Shown here: positions 57,710 to 64,000 of the stretch, in pieces | How the letters are laid out: each line of letters begins with the position of its first letter | Position numbering within the stretch: the stretch's first letter is position 1 | From: Blastomonas sp. CACIA14H2 | Lineage (GTDB): Bacteria; Pseudomonadota; Alphaproteobacteria; Sphingomonadales; Sphingomonadaceae | Length of the DNA: 64,000 nt | Direction of reading: 5' to 3' | NCBI GenBank assembly: GCA_000503195.1 | Contig: AYSC01000015.1 | Location: 30,816-94,815 of the forward strand | Program-made: the position numbers and the translations under genes | Notes under the pieces: model-generated | What the model saw: the letters and a program-made list of their open reading frames with translations, nothing else | What the model was told of the DNA's origin: nothing | Databases searched by the model: none

Positions 57710-59935
57710 ATGTCCAGCACAAAACCCCAGCAGAAAGCATGGCGATTTCAGGCCGATACCGTGGCCGACTTGAAATTCGAGTCCTATCGTAACGAACTGA
57801 TCCACGAAACTACGGCGATCCAGCGATTTCTCGACGACACACGCGGCGAATTCTTCGTGATTTCGGCACCGCGCGGTTTCGGCAAGACGTTGCTGCTGCT
57901 GGCGAAATGCGCCGAGGTGCGAGAGCGCACCGGCACGATCTTCCCGGGCGCGGGCGGACAGTTCATCGACAAGCCCAGCGATCAGTTTCCCAACTGGTCG
58001 CTGGACAGGGTCGAAGCGCTGAAGGACGACGCCGACTATTGGCGAACGCTCTGGCGGATTGCCATCCAGGCTGCCTGCGTCAAGCACCATGCCAAGGCTT
58101 CGGGGACGCCGCTGCAACCGCAGGAGATCGGGTGCGACAAGCTGCTCGACGATGCGCTGTGCAACCCCAATGTCTTCATGTCGACCTGCGAGTTCTTCGT
58201 GTTCCTGATGAACCAGAAGCCGCGCGAACAGATGCGAATTACCCAGAATACCGGGGCATTGAGCGCCTATTTCAACGCCATCAACCGCCCGATCAACCTG
58301 TTCATCGACAATGTCGAGGAGTATTTCCAGCCGCTGCTCCAGGACTATGCGGCAGAAGCCGCACCCGAAGACCGGAACAGCTTCGGCAGCCGGTTCTACA
58401 GTATCGGCAGCAACCGGCTATGGGCGATGGCGCAATGCACCCTGGTCAGCGCCGCGCTCGAACTCAACGATGCCAGTCGCCACGTCAAGGTATTCTGCAC
58501 GATCCGTCATGAAGCCTTTCTGGAAATCGGCAAGTTCGACAACAGGCTGCAGAAGATCCACGGGTCGACGCTGCAGATCATCTACAAGTACCAGGATTAC
58601 AAGCGGATATTCGAGAAGAATATCGAACTGATGCCCGCCGCGGAGCTGGTCGAACCCAAGGCCAGCGATCCCATCGCGCGGTTCGTGGGATCGAAGAATT
58701 GCCAGTTGAAGCACCGGGTGATGCGATCGCCACAACCGACCTTCGACTTCATCCTGCGGCATACGGTCTACCGGCCCCGGGACCTGATGCTGATTGGTCA
58801 GGCGATCGCCAATATCCGTCCCGAGCAGCGCACTGCCATGGAATTGCACAACGCGATTGCCGGCGCGACCGATACCGTGGTCCAAGCCCTGCTCAACGAG
58901 ATGCGGCCCTTCTTCCCGATCCCCGACATTGAAGCGCTGGCACGGTTGATTCCCAAGAATGCCCTGACCGCGCAGGAGATCGAGGATATCAATTCCGATT
59001 ATCTTGCGGTCAAGAAGATCGAACCCCGGCCCGGGCTGCTCGATCACGCGCCGATGGCCGTGCTGTTCAGGATCGGACTGCTGGGTGTCATCAAGCGCGG
59101 GCTGCGCCAGCTTCTGCCGCACCAGCATTTTCGCAAGCCGTTCCAGGTGAGGTTCGAGGAAGGCACCGAGATTGCGCCAACCGAAGAGTTCTTCCTCATT
59201 CACCCCTGTCTCGACCAGTTCATCCTCGATCGTTCCGGCAGCCGCTACGACCGCAATTTCGAGGTTCGCAACATGATCGGCGACGATCTGCCCTGGGCCG
59301 AGCCGCTCAAGTCGTTCTTCGTGATAAAGGGCGATGTCTGCAAGTTCAGCGAGATCATGGACTCGGACAATTATCCGCTGCTGATCGGGCGGCTCGAGCA
59401 CTGGGCGCAGACCATCGCGACGCATATCCATTTCTACGAACTGTCGGGGGGTGATTCGCTGCTGCTGGTCGACCGGAACCCCTTCCGGCTGATCGACATG
59501 GCCATGCAGTTCATCTCGAGCGCGAACGAATTCGTCGACAAGGGCATCTCGATCCGCTTCGGCGGTTCGGCCGGGCCGATCCTGTTCCACACCGCAAGCC
59601 GCAGGCGCGAGAACGACACCTACGTCATCGATATCCCGATGGGGCTGCCGCTGCGATACGCGGCCCGGATCGAGCCTCTGGCCGAGCCGGACACGATCCT
59701 GATCGACGATTCCTTTCGCACGCGCATGCTGGAAATCGCCAATGGTGACCATCAGGGCAGCGATTACGTGCTGGCGCCCGTGCCCGCAGAGGCGGTGGGG
59801 CTCGAGGCCGATTCCGCCGGCAGGGCGCTCGTCCGCAAGGGCCCGTCCGATCCTGCCCATGTCACGCATCTCTGGGAGGTTTCGCTGAAACCGCAGGCCT
59901 CAACGCCGCGATCCGATCGCGGTGAGGCCGACTGA
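57710..59935 (+). CDS. P-loop ATPase with C-terminal class III nucleotide-cyclase-like domain
   Basis: 741 residues from ATG 57710, seven bases after AGGAGGG. The N-terminal part is a P-loop ATPase: Walker A APRGFGKT (53-60, lacking the first Gly), Walker B NLFIDNVEE (196-204, D200), a possible sensor VFCTIRHEAF (261-270), then a helical region to about 500. Residues about 535-690 align by eye with class III cyclases: SFFVIKGDVCKFSE (D542), SGGDSLLLV (D582, 40 residues on), ISIRFGGSAG, and LPLRYAARIEPLAEPDTILI. Both metal-type Asp residues are kept, but the catalytic Asn of the N-x3-R motif is Arg649 (R-Y-A-A-R653). No membrane segment. Beside tRNA-Pro and a toxin-antitoxin pair; function unknown. 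Confidence 0.8.
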   Translation: MSSTKPQQKAWRFQADTVADLKFESYRNELIHETTAIQRFLDDTRGEFFVISAPRGFGKTLLLLAKCAEVRERTGTIFPGAGGQFIDKPSDQFPNWSLDRVEALKDDADYWRTLWRIAIQAACVKHHAKASGTPLQPQEIGCDKLLDDALCNPNVFMSTCEFFVFLMNQKPREQMRITQNTGALSAYFNAINRPINLFIDNVEEYFQPLLQDYAAEAAPEDRNSFGSRFYSIGSNRLWAMAQCTLVSAALELNDASRHVKVFCTIRHEAFLEIGKFDNRLQKIHGSTLQIIYKYQDYKRIFEKNIELMPAAELVEPKASDPIARFVGSKNCQLKHRVMRSPQPTFDFILRHTVYRPRDLMLIGQAIANIRPEQRTAMELHNAIAGATDTVVQALLNEMRPFFPIPDIEALARLIPKNALTAQEIEDINSDYLAVKKIEPRPGLLDHAPMAVLFRIGLLGVIKRGLRQLLPHQHFRKPFQVRFEEGTEIAPTEEFFLIHPCLDQFILDRSGSRYDRNFEVRNMIGDDLPWAEPLKSFFVIKGDVCKFSEIMDSDNYPLLIGRLEHWAQTIATHIHFYELSGGDSLLLVDRNPFRLIDMAMQFISSANEFVDKGISIRFGGSAGPILFHTASRRRENDTYVIDIPMGLPLRYAARIEPLAEPDTILIDDSFRTRMLEIANGDHQGSDYVLAPVPAEAVGLEADSAGRALVRKGPSDPAHVTHLWEVSLKPQASTPRSDRGEAD

Positions 59936-59963
59936 ACCCCTTGCGTTAGCCAAAAATTAGGAC

Positions 59964-59994
59964 TTGCACGTCTATGGTAAAATCACCATATAGT
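59964..59994 (+). promoter_or_regulatory. Promoter/operator of the toxin-antitoxin pair
   Basis: TTGCAC (59964-59969) and TATAGT (59989-59994) are separated by 19 bases. Inside the spacer lies a perfect inverted repeat TATGGT (59973-59978) / ACCATA (59985-59990), a plausible antitoxin operator. It overlaps the annotated toxin ATG at 59974, so the true toxin start may be downstream. Confidence 0.45.
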
Positions 59995-60360
59995 CCCGCT
60001 CGTCAGGTTGCGAAGGTGGTCCATTACCTTCCGCCGTGTCTCAAGCTTCTGAAGGAATTGCCCGATGACGTAAAAGTGACCGCTGCATATGCGCTGACCC
60101 AGGCAGCGCACGGCGTGATGCACGAGGACGCAAAGGTGCTGAAGGGTTTCCCCGGCATCTCCGTGCAGGAACTGGCCATTTCCGAAGACGGCAATGCCTT
60201 TCGGATCATCTTCACGGTCCAGTTTCCCGAAGCGATCTATGTGCTTCATGTTTTCCAGAAAAAGTCGCTGCGGGGCATTGCCACCCCCAAGCGAGAGATC
60301 GAACTCGTCAAGGCGCGGCTGGGCCGTTCATCGCAATGGCGACTCAAGAAAGGTTCATGA
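59974..60360 (+). CDS. HigB/RelE-superfamily (Gp49-like) toxin
   Basis: 128 residues if begun at ATG 59974. The core LLKELPDDVKVTAAYALTQA and the C-terminal YVLHVFQKKSLRGIATPKRE followed by IELVKARL are the signature of Gp49-like mRNA interferases that cleave translated mRNA. The family core normally starts near residue 16, and the GTG at 60016 with AGG eight bases before it is a good alternative start, giving 114 residues. Toxin gene precedes antitoxin, the higBA order. Confidence 0.85.
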   Translation: MVKSPYSPARQVAKVVHYLPPCLKLLKELPDDVKVTAAYALTQAAHGVMHEDAKVLKGFPGISVQELAISEDGNAFRIIFTVQFPEAIYVLHVFQKKSLRGIATPKREIELVKARLGRSSQWRLKKGS

Positions 60361-60737
60361 AAATGTCTGAACACAGGACCGGGCCAGAAGGCCAGGAAGA
60401 CGAGATCGTCGTCGAACGCGGCAGCGGCAATGTCTATGCCGATCTCGGCGTCGAAGACCCCAATGGCATGGCGCTGAAGGCGGGGCTGGCAATGCATCTT
60501 CACGACCAGATCAAGCGCCTCGGCCTGACGCAGGTTCGGGCCGCCGCCATCACCGGAATCAGCCAACCCGACCTGTCGCGCCTGCTTCGTGGCCAGTTCA
60601 GCCAGTTCACGTCCGATCGGATGGTGCGGGCGCTGACGCAGCTCTCGGTCCGGCTCGAGATTTCGGTCTATTCGGCCGGCGAGCAGATCGGCGACCCGAT
60701 CCTGCTGGAAGCCGCCCCCCTTCCCGCCGTCGCCTGA
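60357..60737 (+). CDS. HigA-like helix-turn-helix antitoxin
   Basis: 126 residues. XRE-type helix-turn-helix in residues about 45-90: LAMHLHDQIKRLGLTQVRAA, ITGISQPDLSRLLRGQFSQF, followed by SDRMVRALTQLSVRLEISVY. This layout is typical of antitoxins of Gp49-like toxins, which repress their own promoter. ATG 60357 overlaps the toxin stop (ATGA); ATG 60363 is an alternative. Confidence 0.88.
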   Translation: MKMSEHRTGPEGQEDEIVVERGSGNVYADLGVEDPNGMALKAGLAMHLHDQIKRLGLTQVRAAAITGISQPDLSRLLRGQFSQFTSDRMVRALTQLSVRLEISVYSAGEQIGDPILLEAAPLPAVA

Positions 60738-60809
60738 CCCCGCCGCCAAGGAACAGGGCGCGTCGCCAATTCATCGACAAGTTCGATTAAGCTAACCCAC
60801 TTTGATCGT

Positions 60810-60826
60810 TTCCGTCGCTTACGGAA
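60810..60826. promoter_or_regulatory. Short inverted repeat upstream of katG
   Basis: TTCCGT (60810-60815), CGCTT, ACGGAA (60821-60826), 44 bp before the katG start. Could be an operator or part of a leader hairpin; no OxyR or EcfG consensus was matched. Confidence 0.3.
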
Positions 60827-60857
60827 CTTTCCTATGTTAGCGTCATTCGTTCGATGA

Positions 60858-63062
<2,205 letters not shown>

Positions 63063-63090
63063 GCGGGTGGTGACCTGAGCGAAAAAGAAG

Positions 63091-63121
63091 GCCCCGGGCA
63101 GCGATGTCCGGGGCTTTTTTG
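63091..63121 (+). terminator. Intrinsic terminator of katG
   Basis: GCCCCGG (63091-63097) pairs with CCGGGGC (63108-63114), followed by seven T residues (63115-63121) and preceded by an A-rich stretch. Confidence 0.92.
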
Positions 63122-63215
63122 TGGTCGCCGTTCCATGCAAAACTTGATGTTTGCTTGGGCTGCGTCTGCTATAAAACATCGGTGTTCAACATTGAACCAC
63201 GAGTTTGGTTATATC

Positions 63216-63656
63216 ATGGTGCGGTTTTCGATTGTCTTATTGCTGTCGCTTGCAGCATGTGCATCGCGAGACGCAGAGCAGTCAGCCGAGAAATCTCCAA
63301 GTTCCGAGATGGAGCAATCGTCCGGAACGGTTTTCTTCATCGAAAAAGGTGAGTTGGGTGAAGCGAAACGCCGCGCCTTGTCAGGTGATAACCGGCAACT
63401 CCAGCGCCTCGTAGACTATTACATGTTTTCATACTCGCCCGACGAGGATGGCGGCGAAAGCGAGTTGCAAAAGTGGTTAGGGCTGGCTGCCGAGCGCAAG
63501 TTGCCTGGCGCGGCAAAGAGCCTACTCATGAACGCGAACGAAGCTGATGGACCAGACTGCCCAACAATCAGGAAATATGCCGCTGGCTTTTCCGCTGAAC
63601 TGGTCACTGAACTGAGCACGGTCAATGGCTATCTGAACCGCTGCCTGACCGGCTGA
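63216..63656 (+). CDS. Small lipoprotein of unknown function
   Basis: 146 residues from ATG 63216. MVRFSIVLLLSLAAC is a lipoprotein signal with Cys15 as the lipid anchor. The mature part is polar and helical (GELGEAKRRALSGDNRQLQR, LVDYYMFSYSPDEDGGE, LQKWLGLAAERKLPGAAKSL), a pattern reminiscent of Sel1/TPR-like helical repeats but too short to classify. The sequence around it (63120-63700) is distinctly less GC-rich than its neighbours, suggesting recent acquisition. An upstream in-frame ATG at 63135 would bury the signal and is rejected. Confidence 0.7.
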   Translation: MVRFSIVLLLSLAACASRDAEQSAEKSPSSEMEQSSGTVFFIEKGELGEAKRRALSGDNRQLQRLVDYYMFSYSPDEDGGESELQKWLGLAAERKLPGAAKSLLMNANEADGPDCPTIRKYAAGFSAELVTELSTVNGYLNRCLTG

Positions 63657-63809
63657 CGTTCGAAAACGGATCGTCAATTATAGATCAGACGATCAATGAC
63701 ATCAGGCAACGCTTGTAGGGGCCCTGTGTGCGCGCTTCGGGGGTAAGCAGGAGTGGCTATGGAAGTGTCGCGTTATGGCCAACCTCGCGTCGACCAGACG
63801 ATGCGCGTA
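63657..63809. other. Non-coding stretch after the lipoprotein gene
   Basis: About 150 bp with no supported gene, RNA or promoter on either strand. Confidence 0.5.
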
Positions 63810-63975
63810 CCCCTCCCTGCAAGGGAGGGGTTAGGGGTGGATCGGCGGCTTGAGCGGGCTTGCTGGCGCGCTGCGCGCGCTCACCCACCCCCTGCCCTCC
63901 CTTGCAGGGAGGGGAGTTTTTGGTGGCGCGGATTGCAGTGCTTGCTTCAAGCCCTCTCCCCTTTAGGGGGGAGGG
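63810..63975. repeat. GC-rich inverted repeats at the window end
   Basis: A hairpin CCCCTCCCTGCAAGGGAGGG (from 63810) is mirrored at 63895-63914 by the related CCTCCCTTGCAGGGAGGG, with TTAGGGGTGG and CACCCACCCC arms facing inward. A third related hairpin of CCCTCTCCCC and GGGGGGAGGG follows at 63952-63975. Non-coding intergenic repeat of a type common in sphingomonads. Confidence 0.7.
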
Positions 63976-64000
63976 TTGGGAGGGGGGCTGCGTTGCCCCA

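Overview
The window is a high-GC stretch of an alphaproteobacterial chromosome. Gene content and order point to Sphingomonadales (Sphingomonadaceae): a nuoA-N operon running into birA-coaX-rnj, an hrcA-grpE pair apart from dnaK-dnaJ, 6S RNA between zapA and the 5-formyl-THF cyclo-ligase gene, tkt-gap-pgk-fba, an EcfG-like sigma factor, and DUF1467/DUF2842/DUF3147 proteins. The species cannot be named from the sequence alone. Most of the DNA is housekeeping; the only clear accessory segment is about 57.4-60.8 kb, with a second oddly composed stretch at about 63.1-64.0 kb.

Layout. 0-3.2 kb (minus): 3'-truncated glnE and an EcfG-like sigma factor. 3.4-8.3 kb (plus): secreted M28 peptidase, agmatine deiminase, secreted methyltransferase, DUF3147 protein and N-carbamoylputrescine amidase; the two deiminase/amidase genes together convert agmatine to putrescine. 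8.3-16.7 kb: heat-shock genes dnaJ-dnaK (minus, with a consensus sigma-32 promoter), a copper chaperone/metalloprotease-like pair (plus), then purA, a winged-helix protein, hrcA and grpE (minus). 16.8-20.3 kb: esterase, hisZ, hemerythrin-like protein, cold-shock protein. 20.4-40.2 kb (minus): one very long operon from nuoA to a DUF1467 gene, ending at a clear intrinsic terminator. It encodes all 14 complex I subunits, plus birA, coaX and RNase J, plus four unusual extra genes placed between nuo genes. 40.4-48.7 kb: YbjN-like protein, efp-suhB, and the carbon operon tkt-gap-pgk-fba-thiE. 48.8-52.5 kb: zapA, 6S RNA, cyclo-ligase, tRNA-Asp, AI-2E-type transporter, DUF11-like protein. 52.6-57.3 kb (minus): branched-chain 2-oxoacid dehydrogenase E1alpha-E1beta-E2 and thyA. 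57.4-60.8 kb: tRNA-Pro followed by a P-loop ATPase fused to a class III nucleotide-cyclase-like domain and a HigBA-type toxin-antitoxin pair. 60.9-64.0 kb: katG with a strong terminator, a small lipoprotein, and GC-rich inverted repeats.

How the genes work together. Complex I genes are translationally coupled (ATGA/GTGA/TGATG overlaps), and so are the inserted genes, which argues that these are genuine parts of the operon. Two inserted secreted paralogues carry four copies of a C-x35-C module. A 56-residue membrane protein sits between nuoE and nuoF, and an NTF2-like protein between nuoD and nuoE. The heat-shock genes carry sigma-32-type promoters, one positioned so that hrcA may be made from a leaderless mRNA. 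Three copies of an 80-bp palindromic repeat all sit between convergent genes. The most novel candidate is the ATPase/cyclase-like protein next to tRNA-Pro: its fold signals are visible but key cyclase residues are changed, and it neighbours a toxin-antitoxin pair, a context typical of defence or stress islands.
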